From Blautia glucerasea (GTDB lineage: Bacteria; Bacillota; Clostridia; Lachnospirales; Lachnospiraceae), in NCBI RefSeq assembly GCF_013304385.1, contig NZ_JAAITU010000007.1:50860-114859 (forward strand): 64,000 nucleotides of DNA, given 5' to 3'. The notes below the pieces were generated by a model. It was not told where the DNA came from, did no database searches, and saw nothing but the letters and a program-made list of their open reading frames with translations. This document shows positions 1 to 8,634 of the stretch, piece after piece. Every line of letters starts with the position of its first letter. Position 1 is the first letter of the stretch. Position numbers and translations under genes: made by a program.

Positions 1-2
1 GG

Positions 3-551
3 AAAGGCCAAAAGAAAAATCAGGGGATCCATACGTTTGTAAAGAAGCTGATCCGTTTTCGAATGGAGCATCCCATCCTTCACGGGGCAACGCAGCTAAG
101 AGAGTCAGATTATCTGGCAATGGGGCTTCCAGATATGTCCTTCCACGGCGAACGTGCCTGGTTTTGCAGCTCAGAGAATACCAGCCGCATGCTGGGCATT
201 CTGTACTGCGGTGCATATGCAGGAGATCAAACAGCCGATGAGAATATTTACATTGGATATAATTTCTACTGGGAAAAGCGTTCTTTGGCATTACCGGATC
301 TGCCGGATACCATGCAATGGAAAAAGGTGCTTGATACCTGGGATCTGACCGGAGATGGCTTCTATGAGAAAGAGAATGCCAGGGAGTATACCAAGTCTGT
401 GGAGATCCAGCCAAGGAGCATTGTAGTGCTTCTTGGAGAACGGCTTCCTGTTCCCAGCAAAAGAAAAAAGAAAATACGTGATACAAAAAATGCAGGGCAG
501 GAGGTAAAACATGCATCCGTGGCTTCACTTCAAAACAATCACAAAGCATAA
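3..551 (+). CDS. Glycogen debranching enzyme / isoamylase-type GH13 protein, C-terminal part (5' end outside window)
   Basis: The reading frame is open from the first bases of the window, so the ATG at 63 is internal and the gene starts upstream. The visible part carries the C-terminal hallmarks of GlgX/isoamylase-type debranching enzymes: a KKNQG...LIRFR...HPIL segment, a G-x-P-D-x-SFHG motif near residue 40 of the visible part, and a late beta-sandwich segment (YIGYNFYW, then LALPDLP). This family hydrolyses alpha-1,6 branch points of glycogen or starch-like glucans in the cytoplasm; the catalytic domain is not in view. The last 41 bases overlap the next gene in another frame, which suggests translational coupling. 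A pullulanase-like specificity cannot be excluded. Confidence 0.8.
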   Translation, partial: KGQKKNQGIHTFVKKLIRFRMEHPILHGATQLRESDYLAMGLPDMSFHGERAWFCSSENTSRMLGILYCGAYAGDQTADENIYIGYNFYWEKRSLALPDLPDTMQWKKVLDTWDLTGDGFYEKENAREYTKSVEIQPRSIVVLLGERLPVPSKRKKKIRDTKNAGQEVKHASVASLQNNHKA

Positions 552-1044
552 ACTGATGGTAATGGGTTATTGCTTTCGTATCGGACTATATAAGCAGGGC
601 CTTCTTCATGATCTTTCCAAGTATTCGCCTGCGGAATTTCTTGTAGGATGCAGGTATTATCAGGGAGACCGTAGCCCAAACAATGCAGAAAGGGAGGCCA
701 CCGGAGTTTCCACAGCATGGCTTCACCATAAGGGAAGGAATAAACATCATTATGAGCATTGGGTAGATTATTCCCTTGATGATTCACATGTGATCATGGG
801 TGCGCCTATGCCCAGAAAATATATTGCGGAGATGGTGATGGACAGGATCAGTGCATCCAGAACCTATATGGGAGATGCTTATACCTGTCAGGCTCCATTA
901 CAGTATTATCTGAAAAGCAAAAATAAATTATGGTTTGTACATCCAAAGACCAAAAGAGATCTGGAAGCGCTTCTTCGGATCCTTAGTGACCATGGGGAAG
1001 AAAAAGCGCTTCATTATATTAAAAATGTATATCTTCGTAAATAA
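511..1044 (+). CDS. DUF5662-like protein with HD-type histidine/aspartate motifs
   Basis: This 177-residue protein begins inside the end of the debranching-enzyme gene, with a GCAGGAGG-type ribosome binding site just before the ATG. Near residues 33-40 there is H-D-L-S-K-Y, and near residues 75-85 a cluster of histidines (LHHKGRNKHHYEHW). Conserved His/Asp pairs of this kind resemble metal-binding HD-type proteins and match my memory of the DUF5662 family in Firmicutes. No membrane segment or signal peptide is present. The reaction is unknown. The overlap with the glucan-debranching gene suggests co-expression, but I see no direct functional link. Confidence 0.6.
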   Translation: MHPWLHFKTITKHKLMVMGYCFRIGLYKQGLLHDLSKYSPAEFLVGCRYYQGDRSPNNAEREATGVSTAWLHHKGRNKHHYEHWVDYSLDDSHVIMGAPMPRKYIAEMVMDRISASRTYMGDAYTCQAPLQYYLKSKNKLWFVHPKTKRDLEALLRILSDHGEEKALHYIKNVYLRK

Positions 1045-1070
1045 CAAACTTACAAAAGGGGGCTTTTTAA

Positions 1071-2186
1071 ATGAAGAAATATGATTATCTGATCGTTGGA
1101 GCAGGTTTGTTTGGGGCTGTGTTTGCACATGAAGCGGCCCAAAAAGGGAAAACTTGTCTTGTGATTGACAAAAGAGATCATATTGGCGGAAATATTTATA
1201 CAGAAGAAGTAGAAGGGATCCAGGTACACAGATACGGAGCCCATATTTTCCATACATCAAAGAAGAATGTGTGGGAATACGTGAACCAGTTTGCAGACTT
1301 TAATCATTTTGTAAATTCTCCGGTAGCTATCTACAAGGATGAGCTTTACAACCTGCCCTTTAACATGAACACCTTCCATCAGCTGTGGGGAGTAAAGACT
1401 CCGGCAGAGGCAAAGGCAAAGATCCAGGAGCAGATCAGCCGTATGCATATCACCCATCCAAAGAACCTTGAAGAGCAGGCTCTTGCTTTGGTTGGACAGG
1501 ATGTATACGAAAAATTGGTAGAGGGCTATACCAGAAAGCAGTGGGGCAGAGAGTGTAAGGATCTTCCTGCATTTATTATCAAACGTTTGCCGCTCCGCTA
1601 CATTTATGATAACAATTACTTTAAAGATCCTTATCAGGGAATTCCAGTGGGTGGATATACCAAGATCATTAAGAAACTTCTGGAAGGAGTGCAAGTGTGC
1701 CTGAAAACGGACTTTTTTGCCAATCGTCAGGAGCTGTCTGCACAGGCTGACAAGATCCTGTTTACAGGAATGATCGATGAATTTTATGATTACTGCTATG
1801 GGGAACTGGAGTACCGTTCACTTCGCTTTGAAACTGAGGTTCTGGATATGGGCAATTACCAGGGCAATGCAGTTGTGAATTACACAGATTATCAGGTGCC
1901 TTATACCAGGATCATTGAACATAAGCATTTTGAGTTTGGCACACAGCCTAAGACTGTGATCACCAGAGAATATCCGGCAGCATGGGAAAAGGGCAAAGAG
2001 CCCTATTATCCTATCAACGACATGAAGAACAGTGAACTGTTTGACAAATATGAGCGTAGAGCCTTAGAAGAGAAAAATGTACTGTTCGGCGGACGTCTGG
2101 GTATGTATCGTTATATGGATATGGATAAAGTAATCGAAGAAGCCCTGAATATGGCAGAGACAGAACTGACCTATGAGGAACAGTGA
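1071..2186 (+). CDS. glf: UDP-galactopyranose mutase
   Basis: Glf interconverts UDP-galactopyranose and UDP-galactofuranose using reduced FAD, and supplies galactofuranose for cell-surface glycans. The 371-residue length is typical. The N-terminus has the FAD-binding Rossmann motif GAGLFG (residues 10-15), followed by the ribose-binding acidic strand end (IDKRDHIGGN, about residues 33-42). Further family motifs are YGAHIFHT (about 55-62), YTRKQWG (about 153-159) and the C-terminal GGRLGMYRYMDMD. A ribosome binding site (AAAGGGGG) precedes the ATG. It sits 26 bases after the previous gene and is followed closely by an unknown gene and a secreted hydrolase, consistent with an envelope-related operon. 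Confidence 0.95.
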   Translation: MKKYDYLIVGAGLFGAVFAHEAAQKGKTCLVIDKRDHIGGNIYTEEVEGIQVHRYGAHIFHTSKKNVWEYVNQFADFNHFVNSPVAIYKDELYNLPFNMNTFHQLWGVKTPAEAKAKIQEQISRMHITHPKNLEEQALALVGQDVYEKLVEGYTRKQWGRECKDLPAFIIKRLPLRYIYDNNYFKDPYQGIPVGGYTKIIKKLLEGVQVCLKTDFFANRQELSAQADKILFTGMIDEFYDYCYGELEYRSLRFETEVLDMGNYQGNAVVNYTDYQVPYTRIIEHKHFEFGTQPKTVITREYPAAWEKGKEPYYPINDMKNSELFDKYERRALEEKNVLFGGRLGMYRYMDMDKVIEEALNMAETELTYEEQ

Positions 2187-2238
2187 CCTGCCGCCAATCG
2201 TAACAACAGAAAGAGAAAACCAGGAGGATATTGAATTT

Positions 2239-2820
2239 ATGGATACACCTATTATTACACAGTATTATAAGGAACATGACCCAATGAAAAGAAAAGAGCT
2301 GCTGGAGCAGTCCATTGCAGCAGGAGAGTGTCCCGAGGAGAATCAGATCCGTAAGGAACTGTGGGAGATCCGTTATGCAGAGCCATCCAAAGTAGACAAG
2401 GAGAATCGCGCAGACGGTTTCCTTTCACTGTGGATGGTCATGGAATTCAATAAAGAAGCAGGTAAGAAGTTGTTTGGATTTAAAGGTGCACAGAAAGAGA
2501 TCAATAAGCATTTACGCCGCCTTCAGTTTGATCAGCTGAGAAATAAAGGAGAACTGTATGAGGAGATTCTGTACAGAGAATGCTGTCATCTTGTACAGAT
2601 GTATGTGGATCTTTGCCAGACAGACAGATCCTACAATACCACTCTTTGCGGGATCGTAAGCATTAGCAAGGACAAAGCAAAGCAGAAGATCCAGAAGGAT
2701 ATTTATGAAACAGCCATTCATCTCCCAATGTCCATCAAAATGGAAGAAGAACTTAGTCTTATCACCAGAGCCGCCCGTGAGGTGTATGAACTCTACTTTC
2801 CCGGAGAGGGAGGCATCTGA
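2239..2820 (+). CDS. Conserved hypothetical protein (DUF6553-like), mostly helical
   Basis: A 193-residue soluble protein. An upstream ATG at 2173 lies inside glf and has no ribosome binding site. The ATG at 2239 is preceded 11 bases earlier by AGGAGG, so I place the start there (MDTPIITQYY...). The sequence is charged and predicted helical, has a Cys-rich patch (ECCHLVQMYVDLC) near the middle, and ends in an acidic helix (REVYELYFPGEGG). There is no signal peptide or membrane segment. It resembles a Lachnospiraceae family I recall as DUF6553, but I assign no function. Its place between glf and the secreted SGNH hydrolase suggests the same transcript. Confidence 0.65.
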   Translation: MDTPIITQYYKEHDPMKRKELLEQSIAAGECPEENQIRKELWEIRYAEPSKVDKENRADGFLSLWMVMEFNKEAGKKLFGFKGAQKEINKHLRRLQFDQLRNKGELYEEILYRECCHLVQMYVDLCQTDRSYNTTLCGIVSISKDKAKQKIQKDIYETAIHLPMSIKMEEELSLITRAAREVYELYFPGEGGI

Positions 2821-2828
2821 TTATTAAC

Positions 2829-3854
2829 ATGAGGGAGTTTACAGATTGGATAAAGGGAAGATGGGGCAAGGCTGTTAAAAAAACGGCAGCAGCAGTTTGT
2901 GCGCTTTGTCTTTGCATGCCCCAGACTGTATACGGCAGACCTGCAGTTTCCTCAGGGAACAGCATACAGATCAAGGATATTCCGCCTGCAGTTTCAGACA
3001 GCAAAAATACAAATAAAGTATCTTTTTACAGAAAAAACGGCACACTATATAAAACAGTATCCGTAGATAAGGAAGGTTATATTACCCTGCCTGGGATAAA
3101 GAATACATCTGCCTGCACATTTATGGGCTGGTCGGACAAACCGGGGCAGACGAAAGCACCAAAATATGAAACTGGTCAGAGGATACGGATCAATGGAAAT
3201 CATAAGCTTTATGCAGTGATGTTCAGAAGGAACAGGGAGCCGGATCTGAAAGAAAATCAGCTGGAGAAAGTAAACCTGTCCAAATACCGTAAGGTGATTT
3301 TTGTAGGGGATTCCAGAACACGGGGCATGGAGAAAACCTTTCTGGTTGATTTTGGAAAGGTACCTAAGGGCGTATCCATGATCGCAAGAGGAGGACAGGG
3401 GTTATACTGGCTGAAGCAGACTGCAGTGCAAAGATTGTTTGCGGAGGTTCGCTGCCCTGCTTCAGAGAAACGGCCTGCAGCTGTAATATTTAACCTTGGT
3501 GCAAATGATCCGTCCTACGGTAACGCATACATTACCTATATGAATCAACTGGCAGAAAAGCTGAAAGCAAGAGGATGTAAGCTTTTTTACATGTCTGTGA
3601 ATCCAATGAATAATGCTATGCGAAGGTCTGTATATAAAAACGAGACCAAGATCCGGGACTTTAATAACAAACTGAAAGCCGGACTTAGTGACAGCTTTAC
3701 TTATATTGATACATACCGCTTTCTGATGCGTACAGGTTACAGTACTTTAGGCGGTGTGGGAAAGACTGTACGGTATGATGACGGTCTTCACTATGATAGT
3801 ACTACCTATAAGCGTATTTATAATCAGTGCATAAAAAAGATCAACGGTAAATAA
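2829..3854 (+). CDS. Secreted SGNH/GDSL-type hydrolase with an InlB B-like repeat
   Basis: 341 residues. An N-terminal signal peptide (basic, then a hydrophobic stretch at about 18-33, ending near VYG) directs secretion. Residues about 64-132 resemble an InlB B-type / Flg_new repeat (MGWSDKPG, then YAV at the strand end). Residues about 154-341 form an SGNH hydrolase domain: block I FVGDSRTRG with candidate nucleophile Ser162, block III-like NLGANDP, and a late DDGLHYDS with the likely catalytic Asp/His. Such enzymes often deacetylate or deacylate surface glycans, so placement after glf fits wall-polysaccharide remodelling. That role is inference, because the substrate cannot be read from sequence. 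Confidence 0.85.
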   Translation: MREFTDWIKGRWGKAVKKTAAAVCALCLCMPQTVYGRPAVSSGNSIQIKDIPPAVSDSKNTNKVSFYRKNGTLYKTVSVDKEGYITLPGIKNTSACTFMGWSDKPGQTKAPKYETGQRIRINGNHKLYAVMFRRNREPDLKENQLEKVNLSKYRKVIFVGDSRTRGMEKTFLVDFGKVPKGVSMIARGGQGLYWLKQTAVQRLFAEVRCPASEKRPAAVIFNLGANDPSYGNAYITYMNQLAEKLKARGCKLFYMSVNPMNNAMRRSVYKNETKIRDFNNKLKAGLSDSFTYIDTYRFLMRTGYSTLGGVGKTVRYDDGLHYDSTTYKRIYNQCIKKINGK

Positions 3855-3866
3855 CTGGAGGCATTT

Positions 3867-6791
3867 ATGGATAAAGAAAAATTAACAGCCTACAAACTGA
3901 TCAGGGAAGAGGATCTGACAGATATTCATTCTAAGGGATATATTCTTTCCCACAGGAAAACAGGGGCAAGGGTAATGCTGATTGAAAATGATGATGAGAA
4001 CAAGGTTTTCTCCATTGCATTCCGCACTACACCCAAAGACAGCACTGGAGTTCCTCACATTCTGGAGCACAGCGTGCTGTGCGGGTCTAAGGAGTTTCCG
4101 TTAAAGGATCCATTTGTGGAACTTGTAAAAGGTTCCCTGAATACATTTTTAAATGCAATGACATATCCGGACAAAACTTGTTATCCGGTAGCCAGCTGTA
4201 ATGATCAGGATTTCCAGAATCTGATGCATGTATATCTGGATGCTGTATTTTTTCCAAATATATATCAAAAAGAAGAGATTTTCCGCCAGGAAGGCTGGAA
4301 CTACCATTTGGAAAAGCCGGAAGGACCGCTGACCTATAATGGAGTTGTTTATAATGAGATGAAAGGAGCTTTCTCTTCACCGGATGATGTACTGGAAAGG
4401 GAGATCATGAATACTCTTTTCCCGGATACTACCTATGGGGTAGAATCAGGCGGTGACCCGGAGTATATCCCGGATCTGACTTATGAACAGTTCCTTCAGT
4501 TTCACCGAACCTATTACCACCCTTCCAACAGCTATATTTACTTGTATGGCAATATGGATATGGCAGAAAAGCTGGAATTTATTGACAAACATTATCTGTC
4601 AGGGTTTGAAGCACTGGATGTGGATTCCCACATTGCTCCCCAACCTGCATTTAAAGCCTGCAGGGATACTGTGAAGGAATATCCTGTGGCAGAGAATGAA
4701 GGAGAAGAGGACAACTCTTATCTTTCTTACAATATGGTTGTGGGAGATACTACTGATAATGTGAAATGCCTGGCATTTGAGGTGCTGGATTATGCCCTTT
4801 TAAGTGCACCGGGGGCACCTTTGAAAAAAGCCCTTCTGGATGCAGGGATCGGTAAAGACATTTACGGTTCCTTTGAGGATGGGATTTTACAGCCATATTT
4901 TACAATTGTGGCAAAAGGATCCAATCTTGATAAAAAAGAGGAATTTGTAAGTCTGATCCGTCAGGTTTTAGGTGAGATCGTCCACAATGGTGTAGATAAA
5001 AAAGCAATCCTGGCAGGGATCAATTATATGGAGTTCCGATACAGAGAAGCAGACTTTGGTTCTTATCCCAAGGGGCTGATGTACGGACTGGACATTATGG
5101 GTGACTGGCTGTATGGTGATGAAAAGCCCTTTGCACAGGTTCAGCAGCTGGCTGTTTTTGAGCAGTTGAAAAAATCTGTAGATGAGGGATATTTTGAACA
5201 GCTGATCCGCGACTGCCTGCTTGAGAATCCTCATGGGGCTGTGCTTTGTCTTGTTCCCAAAAAAGGGCTGGCAGCAAAGCGTGAAAAAGAACTGGCAGAT
5301 AAACTGGAGAACTACCGCAAGAGTCTGTCAGAAAAAGAACTGGCTGAAATGGTTAAAAGGACACAGGAACTGGAAGCCTATCAGGAAGCTGAGGAGGATC
5401 CGGCTTTTCTGGAGTGCATCCCTATGTTAAAACGGACAGACATTAAAAGGGAAGCTGCAAAGCTGACCAACGATCCCCAGCAGGTGGATGGAAGTCTGTT
5501 CCTTTACCATGATGTGTGTACTAATGGCATCGGATATACAGATCTGATGTTCCAGGTACAGGATATGGAAATAGAAAAGATCCATTATCTTGGATTGTTA
5601 AAGTCTGTGCTTGGATTGGTAGATACAGAGAATTATACCTACGGTGCATTGTTTAATGAGATCAATGAAAACACAGGCGGGATTATGTGCGGTGTGGAAG
5701 TTTTTGACGATGCAAAGGATCCTCAGAAATTCACAGCGATGTTTTCAGTAAGAGGTAAAGCTCTTTATCCTAAGTATGAATTTCTGTTTTCTATGATCCG
5801 TGAGATTTTGTGTACTTCAAAGCTTACAGATACAAAGCGGCTCTATGAGATCATTGCCCAGATCAAATCCAGAGCACAGGCATCTCTTGTATCAGCAGGA
5901 CATCAGACAGCTGTGCTTAGAGGCTCATCCTATGGATCCCGGATGGCTGCATTTCAGGATGAAATGGCAGGAATCGGTTATTATCACTTTATCGAAAATC
6001 TGGAAAAGGATTTTGAAGCAAAGAAAGATGAGATCGTGCAGAACCTGCAGCTGGTGATGGGACAGATCCTTTGCCAGGAAAATATGAGCATTAGCTATAC
6101 CGGTGAAAAAGAATCTGTGGAGATGGTAAAGACACAGTTTGTTTCCCTGAAAAAGCTTATGGCACATATGACTGAAACAGACGGAAAACAGCAGATCAGT
6201 TGTACAAAGAAAAACGAAGGCTTCAAAACAGCCGGGCAGGTACAGTATGTAGCCCAGACAGGTAATTTTGTGGAAAAGGGCTTTGCTTATACAGGTGCTC
6301 TGGATATTCTGAAAGTGGCATTAAGCTATGACTATCTCTGGATCAATCTTCGTGTAAAAGGCGGCGCATACGGTTGTATGAGCGGATTTAAGAGAAATGG
6401 AGAAAGCTTTTTTGTTTCTTACAGGGATCCTCATCTGGCACGTACTCTGGATGTATATAAAGGGGTTCCGGAATACATCCGTCATTTCAACTCAGATGAA
6501 AGAGAAATGACCAAATATATTATCGGTACCATCAGTGGCAAGGATGTGCCAAGGACTCCAATGATGCAGGGGGCGATTTCCAAAACAGCCTATTTTTCTC
6601 ATGTTACAGAGGAAATGCTTCAGAGGGAGCGTGATCAGATCCTGGATGCAACCGTAGAAGACATCCACAATCTGGCACCTGTTGTGGAGGCTGTGCTGTC
6701 TGACGGCCAGATCTGCGTGGTAGGAAGCGAAAGCGAAGTAGAAAAGAACAGAGATCTTTTCATGGAAACAAAGTCACTGATCACCTGTTAG
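3867..6791 (+). CDS. M16C (PreP-type) insulinase-family zinc metallopeptidase
   Basis: 974 residues, the usual length for presequence-protease-type M16C enzymes, which enclose and degrade short unstructured peptides. The inverted zinc motif HILEH is intact (His64, Glu67, His68), and the third zinc ligand is Glu164 in VVYNEMKGAF, at PreP-like spacing. The second half contains the catalytically inactive repeat with the R/Y substrate-anchoring region (VKGGAYG near residue 832). There is no signal peptide, so the enzyme is probably cytoplasmic. The ATG follows a GGAGG site, 12 bases after the SGNH gene, and era starts 17 bases downstream, so the genes probably form one operon. Confidence 0.93.
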   Translation: MDKEKLTAYKLIREEDLTDIHSKGYILSHRKTGARVMLIENDDENKVFSIAFRTTPKDSTGVPHILEHSVLCGSKEFPLKDPFVELVKGSLNTFLNAMTYPDKTCYPVASCNDQDFQNLMHVYLDAVFFPNIYQKEEIFRQEGWNYHLEKPEGPLTYNGVVYNEMKGAFSSPDDVLEREIMNTLFPDTTYGVESGGDPEYIPDLTYEQFLQFHRTYYHPSNSYIYLYGNMDMAEKLEFIDKHYLSGFEALDVDSHIAPQPAFKACRDTVKEYPVAENEGEEDNSYLSYNMVVGDTTDNVKCLAFEVLDYALLSAPGAPLKKALLDAGIGKDIYGSFEDGILQPYFTIVAKGSNLDKKEEFVSLIRQVLGEIVHNGVDKKAILAGINYMEFRYREADFGSYPKGLMYGLDIMGDWLYGDEKPFAQVQQLAVFEQLKKSVDEGYFEQLIRDCLLENPHGAVLCLVPKKGLAAKREKELADKLENYRKSLSEKELAEMVKRTQELEAYQEAEEDPAFLECIPMLKRTDIKREAAKLTNDPQQVDGSLFLYHDVCTNGIGYTDLMFQVQDMEIEKIHYLGLLKSVLGLVDTENYTYGALFNEINENTGGIMCGVEVFDDAKDPQKFTAMFSVRGKALYPKYEFLFSMIREILCTSKLTDTKRLYEIIAQIKSRAQASLVSAGHQTAVLRGSSYGSRMAAFQDEMAGIGYYHFIENLEKDFEAKKDEIVQNLQLVMGQILCQENMSISYTGEKESVEMVKTQFVSLKKLMAHMTETDGKQQISCTKKNEGFKTAGQVQYVAQTGNFVEKGFAYTGALDILKVALSYDYLWINLRVKGGAYGCMSGFKRNGESFFVSYRDPHLARTLDVYKGVPEYIRHFNSDEREMTKYIIGTISGKDVPRTPMMQGAISKTAYFSHVTEEMLQRERDQILDATVEDIHNLAPVVEAVLSDGQICVVGSESEVEKNRDLFMETKSLITC

Positions 6792-6808
6792 AGAGGAATA
6801 CGTATTTT

Positions 6809-7717
6809 ATGAATGAAAATTTTAAATCCGGTTTTGTGGCTATTATCGGAAGGCCGAATGTGGGAAAATCCACATTAATGAACCATCTGATCGGCCAGAA
6901 GATCGCTATTACTTCTAAAAAGCCCCAGACTACAAGAAACAGGATCCAGACCGTATATACATGTGATCAGGGACAAATCGTATTCCTGGACACACCTGGT
7001 ATCCATAAGGCCAAAAATAAACTGGGAGAGTATATGGTTGCTGTGGCAGAACGTACCCTGAAAGAGGTAGATGCCATTATGTGGCTGGTAGAACCCACCA
7101 CCTTTATCGGAGCAGGCGAAAGGCATATTGCCGAGCAGCTTCAGCAGGTAGGGGTTCCGGTGATCCTGATTATCAATAAGATCGATACCGTCAAAAAAGA
7201 AGAGATCCTTCCTGCCATTGACACTTACCGCAAAATCTGTGATTTTGCAGAGATCATTCCCTGCTCTGCGCTTCGCGGACAGAATACAGAGGACATTATT
7301 GACAGTATTTTCAAGTATCTTCCCTATGGCCCCATGTTTTATGATGAGGATACTGTTACAGACCAGCCCCAGAGACAGATCGTAGCAGAGATCATCCGTG
7401 AAAAGGCTCTTCATGCTTTGGACGCAGAGATCCCACATGGGATCGCAGTGGCCATTGATAGGATGAAGGAACGTCCCGGGAAGAACCTGATGTATGATAT
7501 TGAAGCAACCATTATATGTGAGCGGGAGTCCCATAAGGGGATCATTATCGGCAAAGGCGGCACCATGCTGAAGAAGATCGGCAGCAATGCCAGATATGAA
7601 TTGGAACGGATGCTGGAAGCAAAGGTAAATCTGAAGCTTTGGGTAAAAGTAAAGAAAGACTGGCGCGACAGTGATTTTATGATCAAGAATTTTGGTTATG
7701 ACAAGAAGGAAATCTGA
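6809..7717 (+). CDS. era: GTPase Era (30S subunit assembly)
   Basis: 302 residues. The G1 motif GRPNVGKST is at residues 14-22, the G3 motif DTPG follows in the segment after FLDTP, and the G4 NKID is near residue 127. The C-terminal KH domain has the signature GIIIGKGGTMLKKIG. Era binds the 3' end of 16S rRNA and acts as a checkpoint in 30S maturation. A GAGAGGA site lies before the ATG. recO begins 2 bases after the stop codon, the conserved era-recO order of Firmicutes. Confidence 0.98.
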   Translation: MNENFKSGFVAIIGRPNVGKSTLMNHLIGQKIAITSKKPQTTRNRIQTVYTCDQGQIVFLDTPGIHKAKNKLGEYMVAVAERTLKEVDAIMWLVEPTTFIGAGERHIAEQLQQVGVPVILIINKIDTVKKEEILPAIDTYRKICDFAEIIPCSALRGQNTEDIIDSIFKYLPYGPMFYDEDTVTDQPQRQIVAEIIREKALHALDAEIPHGIAVAIDRMKERPGKNLMYDIEATIICERESHKGIIIGKGGTMLKKIGSNARYELERMLEAKVNLKLWVKVKKDWRDSDFMIKNFGYDKKEI

Positions 7718-7719
7718 AA

Positions 7720-8478
7720 ATGAGTGATCTGATCACAGTACAGGGAGTCGTTCTGTCTGCAATGCCTGTAGGAGAATATGACAAACGGATCCTTCTTCTT
7801 ACAAGGGAGAGGGGGAAGATTTCAGCTTTTGCAAAGGGAGCAAGGCGGCAGAACAGTCCGTTTATGGCGGCTGCCAATCCCTTCGTTTTTGGAAGCTTTA
7901 CCCTTTATGAAGGGCGCAGCAGCTACAACCTGAACCAGGTATCAGTTACCCATCATTTTGTAGAGCTTGCAGGAGAGCAGCCGGGTATCTATTATGGTTA
8001 CTATTTCCTGGAATTGGCTGATTATTTTGGACAGGAAGGCACAGATGAAAAAGAAATGATGAATCTTTTATATCTTTCTGTACGTGCGCTTTTGAATCCA
8101 AAGATTGATGACAGACTGGTGCGGTGCATATTTGAACTGCGTACTATGGCAGAACAGGGACTGATGCCGGAGGTTTTTTCCTGTGGCAGCTGCGGACGCA
8201 GAGCAGGAGAAATGAAAGAGCTTTTCTTTTCCCAGAGCCTTCACGGCATTGTCTGCCGGGAATGTGTGGACCAAAGGACAGCACCGGATGCCATCAGGAT
8301 CTCCGGTGCTGCAGTATATGCCATGGAATTTATTGTAAGCCAGCCAATGAATAAGCTGTATACCTTTACTGTGAACGAACAGGTACTTAAGGAACTGGAG
8401 CACTGCATCCATACATATGTGGAAAGAAATACAGACAGAAAGTTTAAAAGTCTTCAGGTCCTGGAAGTGATGAAATAA
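7720..8478 (+). CDS. recO: DNA repair protein RecO
   Basis: 252 residues. The N-terminal OB fold (ITVQGVVLSAMPVGEYDKRILLLTRERGK) and the alpha-helical C-terminal half match RecO. A zinc site is formed by Cys155, Cys158, Cys179 and Cys182. RecO works with RecR to load RecA on SSB-coated single strands in RecFOR recombination. It is tightly coupled to era (2-base gap). The following glyS gene has its own promoter, so recO probably ends this transcript. Confidence 0.96.
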   Translation: MSDLITVQGVVLSAMPVGEYDKRILLLTRERGKISAFAKGARRQNSPFMAAANPFVFGSFTLYEGRSSYNLNQVSVTHHFVELAGEQPGIYYGYYFLELADYFGQEGTDEKEMMNLLYLSVRALLNPKIDDRLVRCIFELRTMAEQGLMPEVFSCGSCGRRAGEMKELFFSQSLHGIVCRECVDQRTAPDAIRISGAAVYAMEFIVSQPMNKLYTFTVNEQVLKELEHCIHTYVERNTDRKFKSLQVLEVMK

Positions 8479-8486
8479 TTTCAAGG

Positions 8487-8515
8487 TTGAAAAACCAAGG
8501 GGATGCTAGTATAAT
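8487..8515 (+). promoter_or_regulatory. Sigma-A promoter of glyS
   Basis: The -35 TTGAAA (8487-8492) and a perfect -10 TATAAT (8510-8515) are separated by exactly 17 bases. Transcription should start near 8522, giving a leader of about 110 bases before glyS. Confidence 0.85.
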
Positions 8516-8521
8516 TAGGAA

Positions 8522-8634
8522 CATCAGATGTAAGGTGACATGCGCATCTTGCAGCAGGAATGACAGCATTCCTGAATAAATAAAACCGCTGCTTGCAGGC
8601 GGAATATCATGAAGAGAAAATGAGGAGAACTGTT
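8522..8634 (+). promoter_or_regulatory. Structured 5' leader of glyS
   Basis: The leader contains a perfect 8-bp hairpin (CAGGAATG / CATTCCTG, 8555-8574), an A/T-rich spacer, and a second GC-rich hairpin-like segment (8586-8602). I could not find the T-box sequence AGGGTGGNACCGCG or a clear terminator, so it is not a canonical T-box. It may be an unrecognised leader or simply structured RNA. Confidence 0.35.

Noticed and set aside
8516..8634. T-box riboswitch before glyS
   Set aside because: The T-box consensus and a terminator/antiterminator pair are absent.
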